A stretch of 64,000 nt of DNA from Chitinispirillaceae bacterium. GTDB lineage: Bacteria; Fibrobacterota; Chitinivibrionia; Chitinivibrionales; Chitinispirillaceae. Below, one piece after another: positions 15,388-24,414 of this stretch (position 1 is the first letter of the stretch; the number at the start of each line of letters is the position of its first letter). The DNA is taken from NCBI GenBank assembly GCA_016930275.1, contig JAFGHA010000111.1, positions 1 to 64,000 on the forward strand, written 5' to 3'. The translations under genes were made by a program, and so were the position numbers. The notes under the pieces were generated by a model, which saw only the letters and a program-made list of their open reading frames with translations, had not been told where the DNA came from and did no database searches.

Positions 15388-16689
15388 TTATTTCAGATAT
15401 CCGAATAGCTCCGGCAACGCCAGACTGATCGCCGGTACATAGGTTACCAGAAGCAGCGCTGCAATCATAGCAACATACAATGGCAGGAGCGGTCTGATAA
15501 GTTTCGCGATGGTCGTATTGGCGATTCCGCATCCGACAAAAAGCACGGAACCCACCGGTGGCGTACAGAGGCCGATACATAGATTGAGTACCATCATGAT
15601 ACCGAAATGAATGGGATGTATCCCCAGTTGCGTTACCACCGGAAGAAAAATCGGGGTGAAAATAAGTACAGCCGGCGTCATATCCATGAAAGTACCGACA
15701 ATCAGCAGTATCAGATTGATGATCAGGAGAATGATGATCCTGTTATTTGTCAGACCGATGAGCGTGCTGCTGATCCCCTGCGGGATATTCTCGTAGGAAA
15801 GCATCCACGACATCCCTCTCGAAGCGCCGATCAGAAGCATCACCATCGCGGTGATCTCTACCGCCTTGAGCAGAATGTCCGGTAACTCGCTGATTTTCAC
15901 CTCCCGGTAGATAACCACCGAGAGCACAAGCGCGTAAATAACTGCGATAGCACTCGCTTCGGTGGCAGTAAAAATACCGGCAATGATTCCACCGATAACG
16001 ACCACCACAAGGAAAAGACTCGGCAGTGCATCGAATGTTTTCCTGATAATCTCCGACAACCGCGGACGCGTTCCGACGGGATACTTGTTAATTATGGAAA
16101 AAACAGCCGCAACCGCCATCAGACTCACCCCCGTAAGAATACCGGGAAGATATCCCGCGATAAACAGCGCCGCGATCGACACCCCGCCGCTTGCCAGTGA
16201 GTAGACAATGAGAATGTTGCTCGGCGGAATGAGCAGGCCGGTGGTCGAAGCAGTAACGGTAAGCGCCGCGTTGAAGTTCTTGTCGTACCCTTCCTTTTCC
16301 ATCACCGGCAGCAGAAAACCGCCCACCGCCGACGTTGCCGCCACCGAGGACCCCGAAATCGCTCCGAAGAACATGCAGGCGAGAACATTGACATACGCCA
16401 GCCCGCCCGGAAACATGCCGACGAGCACCTTGGCGAATTCAATGAGCCTGCGGGCGATGCCGCCGCGCCCCATAAGAAGACCGGAAAGTATAAAAAACGG
16501 GATCGCCAGCAGTGCGAAACTGTTGATACCGGTGGCCATCTGCTGCGCCACCGTCGTGATTGCCGGAACGGGAGCGATCGTGAACAGCATCGTGAGCAAC
16601 GTCGCGCCTGCTATGCTTATAGCAATGGGAACATTCATGACGACCAGCGCCGTAAAACTGATCACCAAAACAATTACCGACAGTTCCAT
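15388..16689 (-). CDS. TRAP transporter large permease (DctM), uronate-type operon
   Basis: A 433-residue inner membrane protein with about twelve helices. Family signatures include AIPFFILSGLLMGRGGIARRL, GAISGSSVAATSAVGGFLLP, LLIPPSNILIVYSLASGGVS and the C-terminal NLCIGLCTPPVGSVLF. It is the channel subunit that imports the solute held by the DctP receptor using an ion gradient. It is last in the order uxaC-dctP-dctQ-dctM. An inverted repeat of about 75 bases lies in the 211-base gap between it and dctQ, so it may be less tightly coupled than the other genes. No strong ribosome site is seen before the ATG. Confidence 0.93.
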   Translation of the reverse strand: MELSVIVLVISFTALVVMNVPIAISIAGATLLTMLFTIAPVPAITTVAQQMATGINSFALLAIPFFILSGLLMGRGGIARRLIEFAKVLVGMFPGGLAYVNVLACMFFGAISGSSVAATSAVGGFLLPVMEKEGYDKNFNAALTVTASTTGLLIPPSNILIVYSLASGGVSIAALFIAGYLPGILTGVSLMAVAAVFSIINKYPVGTRPRLSEIIRKTFDALPSLFLVVVVIGGIIAGIFTATEASAIAVIYALVLSVVIYREVKISELPDILLKAVEITAMVMLLIGASRGMSWMLSYENIPQGISSTLIGLTNNRIIILLIINLILLIVGTFMDMTPAVLIFTPIFLPVVTQLGIHPIHFGIMMVLNLCIGLCTPPVGSVLFVGCGIANTTIAKLIRPLLPLYVAMIAALLLVTYVPAISLALPELFGYLK

Positions 16690-16900
16690 AGTACCGTACT
16701 TTCTCTGAATAATATCAAGTCATACTCGTAATTAATCAGGCGTTCTGAGGTAATGTTAAAAGTACGCTCATGGTGAGCCTGTCGAACCATTGCCTCATTT
16801 TAAGGTCCGCGTAATTCTTCGACAGGCTCAGGATGAGCGGAATAAAAATTTAGATACCTTTAATTACTCATACTCGTAACAAAAACCGTTCCGTCTGATG
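16690..16900. repeat. Intergenic inverted repeat inside the TRAP operon
   Basis: Arms at 16765-16786 and 16818-16839 are inverted copies that match at 20 of 22 positions, reading CGCTCATGGTGAGCCTG... on the left and ...CAGGCTCAGGATGAGCG on the right, separated by 31 bases. This kind of CTCATCCTGAGC-TGTCGAA palindrome resembles repeats I recall from environmental genomes. A worn second copy is at 15271-15342. A long RNA hairpin here could lower or stabilise expression of the downstream dctM gene. Confidence 0.6.
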
Positions 16901-17398
16901 TCACCCATCGACCATTTCAGACGATTGCGCCTGTGTCACCGTTTCGAACATCGCCGCTACCGAGTAATACATGAAAAGCAATCCGCTGATCGGCAGCACC
17001 GAATAGATGTATCCCATGGGTATTTTCATCGCCGGTGAAATCTGTCTGAGCGTGAAAGTAATAGTAAGCAGACGGGCTCCGCCGATTACCATGATGAATA
17101 GTGCGAAAAAAAACACCATCGCTGCGACCCCGACCTCGGCCGCGACTTTCCGCCTGCCGGAAAATTTTGCCACGACCGTATCGATACCGAGATGCGCCTT
17201 TTTACAGTAGGTATAACTGGCCCCCAGCAGACCGATCCATATCAGCAGAAAACCCGCCAGTTCCTCGGTAAAACCACTCGGCGTTCTGAGTACGAAGCGG
17301 GTGAATACCTGCCAGGTGACGTCGATCACGATAAGGGCCATCAGCACAATAAGGACAAATGACAATATCTTCGTTACTCCTTCAGTGAACTTTCGCAT
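16901..17398 (-). CDS. TRAP transporter small permease (DctQ)
   Basis: About 165 residues forming four membrane helices, with the family segment VFTRFVLRTPSGFTEELAGFLLIWIGLLGAS (written here only as a recognisable stretch near residues 27-60) and CKKAHLGIDTV. The start at 17398 is preferred because GGAGAG lies 8 bases before it; the longer frame would begin with a TTG at 17413. It partners the large permease and the receptor of the same operon. Spacing to dctP is 39 bases. Confidence 0.9.
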   Translation of the reverse strand: MRKFTEGVTKILSFVLIVLMALIVIDVTWQVFTRFVLRTPSGFTEELAGFLLIWIGLLGASYTYCKKAHLGIDTVVAKFSGRRKVAAEVGVAAMVFFFALFIMVIGGARLLTITFTLRQISPAMKIPMGYIYSVLPISGLLFMYYSVAAMFETVTQAQSSEMVDG

Positions 17399-17437
17399 AC
17401 TTCTCTCCGTCAACTAACCGTTGTAATCGTTGGACCT

Positions 17438-18427
17438 TTACTCAATGGCATTGATTTCCTGCATCAGGGTGTACAGCGATGTTCCCTTATACGAATCGTG
17501 CATCTGCCGAACCGCATCAATAAACGGCTGTTTATCGGGATACGTCACTTCAACTCCCGCTGCCTTCACCGCTTCGAGCGCCTCTTGGGTCGCTTCTTTC
17601 CAGAGCTTCCTCTGATACACTACCGAGGCGTCAACGGCCCGCTGCAGCCACTGCTGCTCCTGCGGCGAGAGGCTCTTCCATACCACCGTGCTCATCAGCA
17701 GGATATCGGGAATCGAAGCATGTTCATCGATACTGAAATGTTTGCACACCTCGTAGTGGCGGGACAGATAAAAACTCGGCGGGTTGTTCTCCGCACCGTC
17801 AACCACACCCTGCTGAAGCGACGTATACAGCTCACCCCAGGGAATTGGCGTGGGCGAGCCGCCGAGTGCTTTCACCATCGCCACGGCGGTAATGCTTTTC
17901 ATGACACGAATCTTGAGTCCGTTGAGATCCGCGGGCGTCTGTACCGCTTTATCTTTTGTGTAAAAGCTCCTCGACCCCGCATCGTAATAACACATACCGC
18001 GCAGAAAGAATGGTTCACCGGCCAGCAGCAGCCGTTTTCCGATCGGTCCGTCAAGCACCTTCCAGCGCTGCTCGTCATTGCGGAACACGAAGGGAATACC
18101 GAAAATTTTCATATCGGGAACGAATGCTTCAAGCGGTGCGGTTGACACCTTCGTCATCGCGAGACTGCCGATCTGAAGCAGCTCGATTAATTCCCGTTCC
18201 GCTCCGAGCTGCCCTCCCGGATAAATGTCGATTCTCATCGAACCTGAAGAATACTCCGCAAGCCGCTCAGCCATGTAGACCATTCCACGATGTACCGGAT
18301 GTGTGACGTCAAGCGCATGGGCGAGTTTCAGGACACGCACCTTGCTTTTTGATCCGCAGCCGCACAACAGGGTGACGGCGAGAACCGTCAGACAGCAGAA
18401 GAGTAACGTTGTTCCGACCTGTTTCAT
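17438..18427 (-). CDS. TRAP solute receptor lipoprotein (DctP), probable uronate binder
   Basis: A 329-residue receptor with a lipoprotein signal ending LLCGC (Cys24). It shows the classic DctP features: ALDVTHPVHRGMVYMAE, GGQLGAERELIELLQ, the LNGLKIRVMKS segment with the conserved ligand-binding Arg174, and ELYTSLQQGVVDGAENNPPSF. Unlike the TatP-like receptor at 6301-7302 it keeps the arginine, as expected for a sugar acid ligand. It starts in the stop codon of uxaC (ATGA), so glucuronate or galacturonate, the substrates of UxaC, are the best guess for the ligand. A lipid anchor on a TRAP receptor is a little unusual but known. Confidence 0.9.
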   Translation of the reverse strand: MKQVGTTLLFCCLTVLAVTLLCGCGSKSKVRVLKLAHALDVTHPVHRGMVYMAERLAEYSSGSMRIDIYPGGQLGAERELIELLQIGSLAMTKVSTAPLEAFVPDMKIFGIPFVFRNDEQRWKVLDGPIGKRLLLAGEPFFLRGMCYYDAGSRSFYTKDKAVQTPADLNGLKIRVMKSITAVAMVKALGGSPTPIPWGELYTSLQQGVVDGAENNPPSFYLSRHYEVCKHFSIDEHASIPDILLMSTVVWKSLSPQEQQWLQRAVDASVVYQRKLWKEATQEALEAVKAAGVEVTYPDKQPFIDAVRQMHDSYKGTSLYTLMQEINAIE

Positions 18428-19836
18428 ACGTTATAGGCTTTCTTCACAAGATCGTAGGTCAGTGCACGGGCGATACTCATCGCATCATCCATGGTAATAG
18501 TATGACGGCAGACCTGTCGCGCCAGAAAATTGGCGTCGACCCGCCTACAGAGATCATGACGGGCGGGTATCGAGGCGAATGCCCGGGTATCGTCATTGAA
18601 ACCGACAGTATTGTAGAATCCGGCGGTTTCGGTCACCCGTTCACGGTATCTGATCATCCCTTCGAGGCTGTCGTGAAACCACCACGCCGGCCCGAGTTTC
18701 ATTGCCGGGTACACCCCCGCGAGCGGCGCCAGCTCCCCGGAATAGGTGTTTTCGTCAAGAGTGAAAACAATCAGTGTCAGGCGGGAATCATTGCCGTACT
18801 TGTTGAGTAATGCGTGCAGATTACGGGTGAATTCGGTACGAACCGGAATATCACATCCCTTGTCGGCACCGAACCGGTCGAACACCGCACTGTTGTGATT
18901 TCGATACGACCCCGGATGCAACTGCATGGTGAGTCCATCGTCGATACTCATACGGGCCATCTCCATGAGCATATGGGCGGTAAACAGTGCTTCATCCTCT
19001 GCGGTTGCAGTACCGCTGAGTGCCCGCCGGAAAAGACTATCAGCTTCGGTTGCAGTCATTTCATGCGTCCAGGGAATTTCGACTCCATGGTCGGTTGATA
19101 CCGCTCCCATCTCTTTGAAAAATTCCCGGCGGTTCTCGATGGCAGCGATAAATGATTTGTAATCGATCACGGATATTCCCGACACCTGTTGCAGAGAATC
19201 AATCGTCCCCTGCCACTGCGTCGAGGCGACTTTGAACAGAACATCGGGTCTGAAACAGGGTAGCACCCTGCCCTTCCATCCGCTTTCCCTGATTTCCCGG
19301 TGAAATTCCAGTGTATCGGAAGGGCCATCGGTGGTGGAAAGTACTTCGATGTTGAACCGCTCGTACAATGCACGCGGTAGAAATTCCGGCGAATCGATTT
19401 TCTCCTGCAGTATATCATACAGGTGCGAAGCATTCCCCCGGGTGAGTTTTTCGGTGATGCCGAATACTTCGGTGAATTCGTACTGAAGCCACATACTGGT
19501 GGGAGTACCCTTGAACAGATAAAAATTATCGGCAAACCGCTGCCAGATCTTCCGGTGATCACGTTCCACCACTGAACCATCAGAGGTGGGAATACCGAGT
19601 TCTTCAAGTGGAGTACCCTGTGAATAGAGCATGCGGAACAGATAATGATCGGGAATGATAAACAGTTCCGCCGGATCGGGAAAGGGCTTGTTGAATGCGA
19701 GCAGTCGTGGATCGACATGACCATGCGGACAGACAATCGGAAGATCTTTGATATGCCGGTAAACATCCCTCGCGCACCCCCTGACTTGCGGATCGGGATC
19801 GAAAAAACGGTCGGGATGCAGCAATGAGTCTTTCAT
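18424..19836 (-). CDS. uxaC: Uronate isomerase (glucuronate/galacturonate isomerase)
   Basis: A 470-residue cytoplasmic enzyme, the same length as E. coli UxaC. It converts D-glucuronate to D-fructuronate and D-galacturonate to D-tagaturonate, the first step of uronate breakdown. The N terminus has the metal-site motif CPHGHVDPRLLAFNKPF. Other family stretches are HYLFRMLYSQG, STTDGPSDTLEFH and VGFNDDTRAFASIPARHDLCRR. The ATG at 19836 is preceded by AGGA; an ATG 17 codons upstream is less likely. It is first in an operon with a three-part TRAP transporter. Together these point to use of plant or algal uronic acids. The later enzymes (UxaB/UxuB, UxaA/UxuA) are not in the window. Confidence 0.95.
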   Translation of the reverse strand: MKDSLLHPDRFFDPDPQVRGCARDVYRHIKDLPIVCPHGHVDPRLLAFNKPFPDPAELFIIPDHYLFRMLYSQGTPLEELGIPTSDGSVVERDHRKIWQRFADNFYLFKGTPTSMWLQYEFTEVFGITEKLTRGNASHLYDILQEKIDSPEFLPRALYERFNIEVLSTTDGPSDTLEFHREIRESGWKGRVLPCFRPDVLFKVASTQWQGTIDSLQQVSGISVIDYKSFIAAIENRREFFKEMGAVSTDHGVEIPWTHEMTATEADSLFRRALSGTATAEDEALFTAHMLMEMARMSIDDGLTMQLHPGSYRNHNSAVFDRFGADKGCDIPVRTEFTRNLHALLNKYGNDSRLTLIVFTLDENTYSGELAPLAGVYPAMKLGPAWWFHDSLEGMIRYRERVTETAGFYNTVGFNDDTRAFASIPARHDLCRRVDANFLARQVCRHTITMDDAMSIARALTYDLVKKAYNV

Positions 19837-20281
19837 GATATATTCCTGGTACTGGTTGAATTCGGGGCAAAAGGGAAAGTAATCCAATCGGAGCGTTTAT
19901 GGTAGCATTGAGCTGCATGAAGGGTGACCGGTCCTTGATATCCTCATTCTGCAGCAGCAATTGTCTCCCCGTCAGATCAAAATAGCAACCGGAAACAGGG
20001 AAACACAATCGTTCCCCCGAAATATCCTCGCTACAAGTGATAACTCGGGAAAATATCCGGAAACCAGGCGTCAGGATACCGTCATGAATTCCGAATCAAA
20101 TGTATTCCTGAATTCAGGCAGAATCTTCCACTTTTATATTTTAAAATGCACCCATCGCTTCAGTTGATGAACATTTCGTATTTTCCTGCTACGGGTAGGT
20201 ACTGCACCTGTGTATACCGGCAGACAGTAAATTCCTGACTCCATATCAATACACCTTTCATATTCATAAAAGGAGGCGATA
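19837..20281. promoter_or_regulatory. Divergent region between uxaC and the thioredoxin-fusion gene
   Basis: The gap must hold promoters for uxaC (leftward) and the fusion gene (rightward). A perfect 12-base palindrome CCTGAATTCAGG is at 20107-20118, beside an AT-rich stretch (20132-20147) that could give a -10 box in either direction. The palindrome is a candidate operator for the uronate operon. No ExuR/UxuR-like consensus was found. AAAAGGAGG at 20270-20278 is the ribosome site of the rightward gene. Confidence 0.35.
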
Positions 20282-21379
20282 ATGCCGCGACTCATTCCAG
20301 TATTGAAAATGACGGCGTTCCTGATCATGGCACTGCTTCTAATGCCGATATCTTCATCCGCTGAAAAAAAACGGGAGAAGTCTTCATCCGTCAAACCTGT
20401 CGCGGTTCTTACCATCGACAACATTGATACCCTCAATACGATCATCAGTAATGCAGGCGACCGTCTGCTCATGTTCGATCTCTATGCCGACTGGTGCATG
20501 CCGTGTAAAATTCTCTCTCCGATGCTCGAAAAAATCGCGGAGAAAAAAAAAGACAATGTAACCGTTTATAAAATCAATATTGACAAAAACCCGAAGATTG
20601 CGGGAGCCTTCGGTGTGACTGGAATTCCGTTCGTCGTATTCGTTAAAAAGCAACAGGGAGTCTATGCTCTTACCGGTGTGCAGACAAAAGATACCTACCT
20701 GCGTACCATTGACCGTTTTGCTGCCGAAGAGTCCGTTCCCGACATTACTCCCGACGGAGAACTGGTACAAGGTGTGCGAATCATCCGTCTGACCGCCGGC
20801 AGCAATCCCGGAAATATTTATGTCTACCGCGGTGAGACCGTATCGCTGGTGATCGATAAAATTGACTTCCCTTACGCCATCGCGATTCCCGCCTTCGATA
20901 TCAACCGGAACGGCGAGGTCGGCAAACGTCTCGAGGTCACCTTCAAGGCGAAAGAAACCGGAGTATTCCCCGTGTTCTGCAACGGCAAATGCCCCTCAGG
21001 TAACGGCTCCCAATACGGAAGCGTGGTGGTCATGCAGTACAAATCCTCAGGCAAAGCACAGTTTATGGAACTTACTGCAAAGGAGGCACAACAACTGATC
21101 GCTGAAAAAAAGCCTCTCATTCTCGATGTACGCACGCCAAATGAATATTACAGCGGCCATATAAAAGGTGCCAGGCTCATTCCGCTCCAGCAGCTTGATG
21201 CACGACTTTCGGAATTGAATAATTATAAAGAAAAGGATGTCCTTGTCTACTGTCGCAGCGGTAACCGCAGTACTGTTGCATCGCAGATTCTAATCAGAAA
21301 CGGTTTCAAAAAACTTCACAATCTGCGCTCCGGTATCCGCGGCTGGGAAGCCGCCGGTAACAAACTGACTACCGATTAA
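20282..21379 (+). CDS. Secreted thioredoxin / CuA-like cupredoxin / rhodanese fusion
   Basis: A 365-residue exported protein (signal peptide ending near SSSAE) with three domains. Residues about 40-148 are a thioredoxin with the active site WCMPCK (Cys72, Cys75) and cis-Pro116. Residues about 160-253 resemble the cupredoxin of cytochrome oxidase subunit II: the two CuA cysteines are kept (Cys233, Cys237 in FCNGKC), but the usual histidines are Tyr and Asn (DFPYAIAIP, SGNG) and the methionine is missing. Residues about 262-362 are a rhodanese with Cys324 in CRSGNRS. A perfect AGGAGG ribosome site precedes it. The likely role is periplasmic sulfur or thiol-disulfide chemistry. The CuA-like part probably cannot hold a normal copper centre. 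Confidence 0.8.
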   Translation: MPRLIPVLKMTAFLIMALLLMPISSSAEKKREKSSSVKPVAVLTIDNIDTLNTIISNAGDRLLMFDLYADWCMPCKILSPMLEKIAEKKKDNVTVYKINIDKNPKIAGAFGVTGIPFVVFVKKQQGVYALTGVQTKDTYLRTIDRFAAEESVPDITPDGELVQGVRIIRLTAGSNPGNIYVYRGETVSLVIDKIDFPYAIAIPAFDINRNGEVGKRLEVTFKAKETGVFPVFCNGKCPSGNGSQYGSVVVMQYKSSGKAQFMELTAKEAQQLIAEKKPLILDVRTPNEYYSGHIKGARLIPLQQLDARLSELNNYKEKDVLVYCRSGNRSTVASQILIRNGFKKLHNLRSGIRGWEAAGNKLTTD

Positions 21380-21405
21380 TCTGATGAACACCATCGCAAC
21401 TTGCC

Positions 21406-21445
21406 CGTATCGGCGGGAAAGGGGTATTTTTTACCCGCCGATACG
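21406..21445. terminator. Hairpin after the thioredoxin-fusion gene
   Basis: A perfect 12-base stem CGTATCGGCGGG / CCCGCCGATACG (21406-21417 and 21434-21445) encloses a T-rich loop, 27 bases after the stop codon. The stem is strong, but the T run is in the loop rather than after it, so termination is likely but not certain. Confidence 0.5.
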
Positions 21446-21559
21446 CGACAACCACTCCGACTGCACATGGAAATCAACCGCAGATGCATACCCGTATGGT
21501 AGATCCGGTAGAACGTGCAATGAGGAGTTCAATCATTTCACCCCATTGAGCAGCCTTAC

Positions 21560-23209
21560 ATGAAAATAGCCCTTTGCCAGCTTAATCCTCTCGTCGGAGA
21601 TATTGAAGGAAATACTTCGCGTCTAATCACGACCATTGAGGAACATCGGACGGAGCATTGTGATCTTTTCATTTTTCCGGAGCTGTTTCTGCAGGGATAT
21701 CCACCGCGGGATCTCCTTGAAAAACAGTGGTTCAATCGCCAGAGCGAAACGGCACTGTTAAAACTGGTGGAGTATTCGCGTTTAGTACCGGAGACAGGCT
21801 TCCTGTTCGGTACCGTTCTACCCAGTAACCGCTCGCACGGAAAACCACTGGTCAATGCGGCGGTTCTGCTCAGCAACGGCAACATACTGCTGCAGCAACA
21901 GAAAACACTACTTCCTACGTATGATGTCTTCGATGAAACACGCTATTTCGAGCCGTCCGCAGCGGTAGCGGCCGTCAGGTTCAAGGGGGAAATACTAGGC
22001 ATTTCGATCTGCGAAGATGCATGGAACGATCCCGACCACTGGCAAAGCCGTCTTTATGAACGGGAACCGGTATCGGAACTCGCGGCTGCAGGTGCAACCC
22101 TGCTTATCAATATCAGCGCCTCTCCCTTTCATATGGGGAAAGAGCAGCTCCGGTATACGGTCATGCGCAACCATGCCCGCAAACATGGGCTTCCGCTTGT
22201 TTTTGTTAATCAGATCGGGGGAAACGACGATCTGATTTTCGACGGTAACAGCATGGTATGCGGTCGGGACGGATCGCTGCAGCATATTCTCCCGGCATTC
22301 GAAGAATCGGTATTCATCACCGATCTGTCGGTACACGGGAAAACGCAACCCGCACCTGAGCGTGACGGAATCGGTTCGGTGCACGATGCTCTGGTGCTCG
22401 GCGTGCGGGACTACGTCCGGAAATGCGGGTTCTCGAACGTGCTGCTCGGCCTCTCCGGCGGTATCGACAGCGCCGTCACCGCAGCGATTGCCGCCCGGGC
22501 GGTAGGAAAGGAAAACGTCTGGGGAGTGACCATGCCGTCACGATACTCATCCGACGGCAGCATAGGCGACTCCGAACAACTCACCCGGCATCTCGGCATC
22601 CGGTTCTCGACTATTCCAATAGAATCATCGTTCACGGCACTGCTCGAAACGCTTGAACCGTTTTTTTCAGGAATGCCTCCGTCACTGGCAGAAGAGAATC
22701 TTCAGGCACGGATCAGAGGAACGATTCTTATGGGACTGTCCAATAAATTCAATATGCTGCTGCTCTCAACAGGAAATAAAAGCGAACTGGCAGTAGGATA
22801 CAGCACGCTCTATGGGGATATGAACGGAGGAATGAGCGTCATCTCCGATCTCCCCAAAATGATGGTCTACCAGCTTGCCGCATACATCAACCGTAACGGG
22901 GAGGTGATACCCGAAGCCACGATTACCAAAGCTCCATCCGCCGAACTGCGACCGGATCAGAAGGACCAGGATTCCCTCCCTCCCTATCCGGTACTCGACG
23001 CGATACTCGAGCGCCTTGTTGAACGGGGTCGCTCGCTTGACGAAATTATCGCCGAAGGATACGATCCGGACACCGTGACCTGGGTGGCACAGGCAATCGC
23101 ACGCAATGAGTACAAACGACGACAGGCCCCCACCGGACTCAAGGTCACACCGAAAGCGTTCGGCTCGGGCCGCAGATTTCCCATCGCCAGCAGTTACACC
23201 TGGTCATGA
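21560..23209 (+). CDS. nadE: Glutamine-dependent NAD+ synthetase
   Basis: A 549-residue cytoplasmic enzyme that amidates nicotinic acid adenine dinucleotide to NAD+ with glutamine as nitrogen source. The N-terminal nitrilase-type glutaminase has Glu41 (FPELFLQGYP), Lys115 (QQKTLLPTYDVFDE) and Cys151 (ISICEDAW). The synthetase half has the P-loop GLSGGIDSAVTAA (Ser299-Ser304 region) and STGNKSELAVGYSTLYGDM. Length and layout are those of the two-domain bacterial NadE. It starts the run nadE-GT2-gpgS-small membrane protein and overlaps the GT2 gene by 4 bases. The ribosome site is weak. Confidence 0.96.
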   Translation: MKIALCQLNPLVGDIEGNTSRLITTIEEHRTEHCDLFIFPELFLQGYPPRDLLEKQWFNRQSETALLKLVEYSRLVPETGFLFGTVLPSNRSHGKPLVNAAVLLSNGNILLQQQKTLLPTYDVFDETRYFEPSAAVAAVRFKGEILGISICEDAWNDPDHWQSRLYEREPVSELAAAGATLLINISASPFHMGKEQLRYTVMRNHARKHGLPLVFVNQIGGNDDLIFDGNSMVCGRDGSLQHILPAFEESVFITDLSVHGKTQPAPERDGIGSVHDALVLGVRDYVRKCGFSNVLLGLSGGIDSAVTAAIAARAVGKENVWGVTMPSRYSSDGSIGDSEQLTRHLGIRFSTIPIESSFTALLETLEPFFSGMPPSLAEENLQARIRGTILMGLSNKFNMLLLSTGNKSELAVGYSTLYGDMNGGMSVISDLPKMMVYQLAAYINRNGEVIPEATITKAPSAELRPDQKDQDSLPPYPVLDAILERLVERGRSLDEIIAEGYDPDTVTWVAQAIARNEYKRRQAPTGLKVTPKAFGSGRRFPIASSYTWS

Positions 23210-24414
23210 CGCTTCTGATCGGGATAATCCTCATTCCGGCGATACTCACCGCGCTCTGGTATTGTGGCGCAGTTCTTTTCCTCTCCAGTGGATTGCGCCG
23301 TCTGCCGCCTGCCGGTGCTTACAACGATTTACACTACTCGGTTATCATCGCCGCACGGAATGAAGCGGTGAATATCGCTGCCTGTCTTGAAGCACTGACC
23401 GTACAAACGATCGGGCCGGACCGGTTCGAGGTCATTATTGTCAATGACCGGTCCACCGACGATACCGGAAAAATCATCGACGATTACTGCCGCCGGTATC
23501 CCCACCTGCAACAGCTCCATATTACAGAAACGCCGGCCGGACTCTCACCTAAAAAATATGCCGTCGCGCAGGGAGTCGCCGCGGCCAGGTATGATATCAT
23601 TGTTTTTACCGATGCGGATTGCATTGTTCCTCCCGCATGGCTCGAAACCATAGGCCGTCATTTCTCTGCCGGAGTCGGCCTCGTCCAGGGAATCACCGCC
23701 TACCGGCAGGTGGAAGGAATGAACCGGCTTTTTTTCCGTCTGCAGGCCCTTGATTTTCTCTCTCACGGTGTTGTCGCCGCCGCGGCGATCGGTGCCGACC
23801 TGCCGATCAACTCCAACGCGAATAATTTCGCGTTCAGGCGCGAGGCCTTTATCGAAGCCGGTGGAGTTACCGAATCGATCGGTCATATCGTTTCCGGTGA
23901 CGACGATCTGCTCCTGCAGAAAATATGGAAGCTCGGAAAATGGAAAATTGTTTATATGACCGACCCGAACGGTGCGGTTGCCACACAGCCCACCATGACT
24001 CCCGGAGCGCTGCTCCAGCAGCGGGCCCGGTGGGGATCGAAAACCGTCCACTACAGCCCCCTGCAGGTACTGCTGCTCTCAGGGGTATTTTTCTTTTACC
24101 TGATTATCATTCTATCTGCAGCGATGTCATGGGCCGATCCCCGCCTGCTGCTTATTACCGGCGGGTTATTTCTTGTCAAATACTCCGGAGAATCCCTGCT
24201 TATGGTTCCGGGACTCCACCGGTTTGGTCATACCGAATTGCTGCCGCTTCTGCCATTCGCATCAATCATTCAACTGCCTGTTGTCATTACAGCAGTTTTA
24301 CTGGGTATATTCGGTAAATTCGTATGGAAAGATCAGTCATTTTCACGCACGGTCAGACACAACGATAAAACGCATTCCGCCCGCTCATCTCAATCAACTG
24401 CGGAAACGCCATAA
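23206..24414 (+). CDS. Membrane family 2 glycosyltransferase
   Basis: A 402-residue processive-type glycosyltransferase. One N-terminal membrane helix is followed by a GT-A domain: VIIAARNEA, VNDRSTDDTG, the metal-binding TDADC, SGDDDLLLQK and QQRARWGSK, the last being the Q-x-x-R-W acceptor motif. Three or four helices close the protein. The fold and motifs resemble enzymes that make glycolipids or polysaccharides from UDP-sugars. Overlaps of 4 bases with nadE and 1 base with gpgS show tight coupling. The sugar and acceptor cannot be read from sequence. Confidence 0.87.
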   Translation: MTLLIGIILIPAILTALWYCGAVLFLSSGLRRLPPAGAYNDLHYSVIIAARNEAVNIAACLEALTVQTIGPDRFEVIIVNDRSTDDTGKIIDDYCRRYPHLQQLHITETPAGLSPKKYAVAQGVAAARYDIIVFTDADCIVPPAWLETIGRHFSAGVGLVQGITAYRQVEGMNRLFFRLQALDFLSHGVVAAAAIGADLPINSNANNFAFRREAFIEAGGVTESIGHIVSGDDDLLLQKIWKLGKWKIVYMTDPNGAVATQPTMTPGALLQQRARWGSKTVHYSPLQVLLLSGVFFFYLIIILSAAMSWADPRLLLITGGLFLVKYSGESLLMVPGLHRFGHTELLPLLPFASIIQLPVVITAVLLGIFGKFVWKDQSFSRTVRHNDKTHSARSSQSTAETP

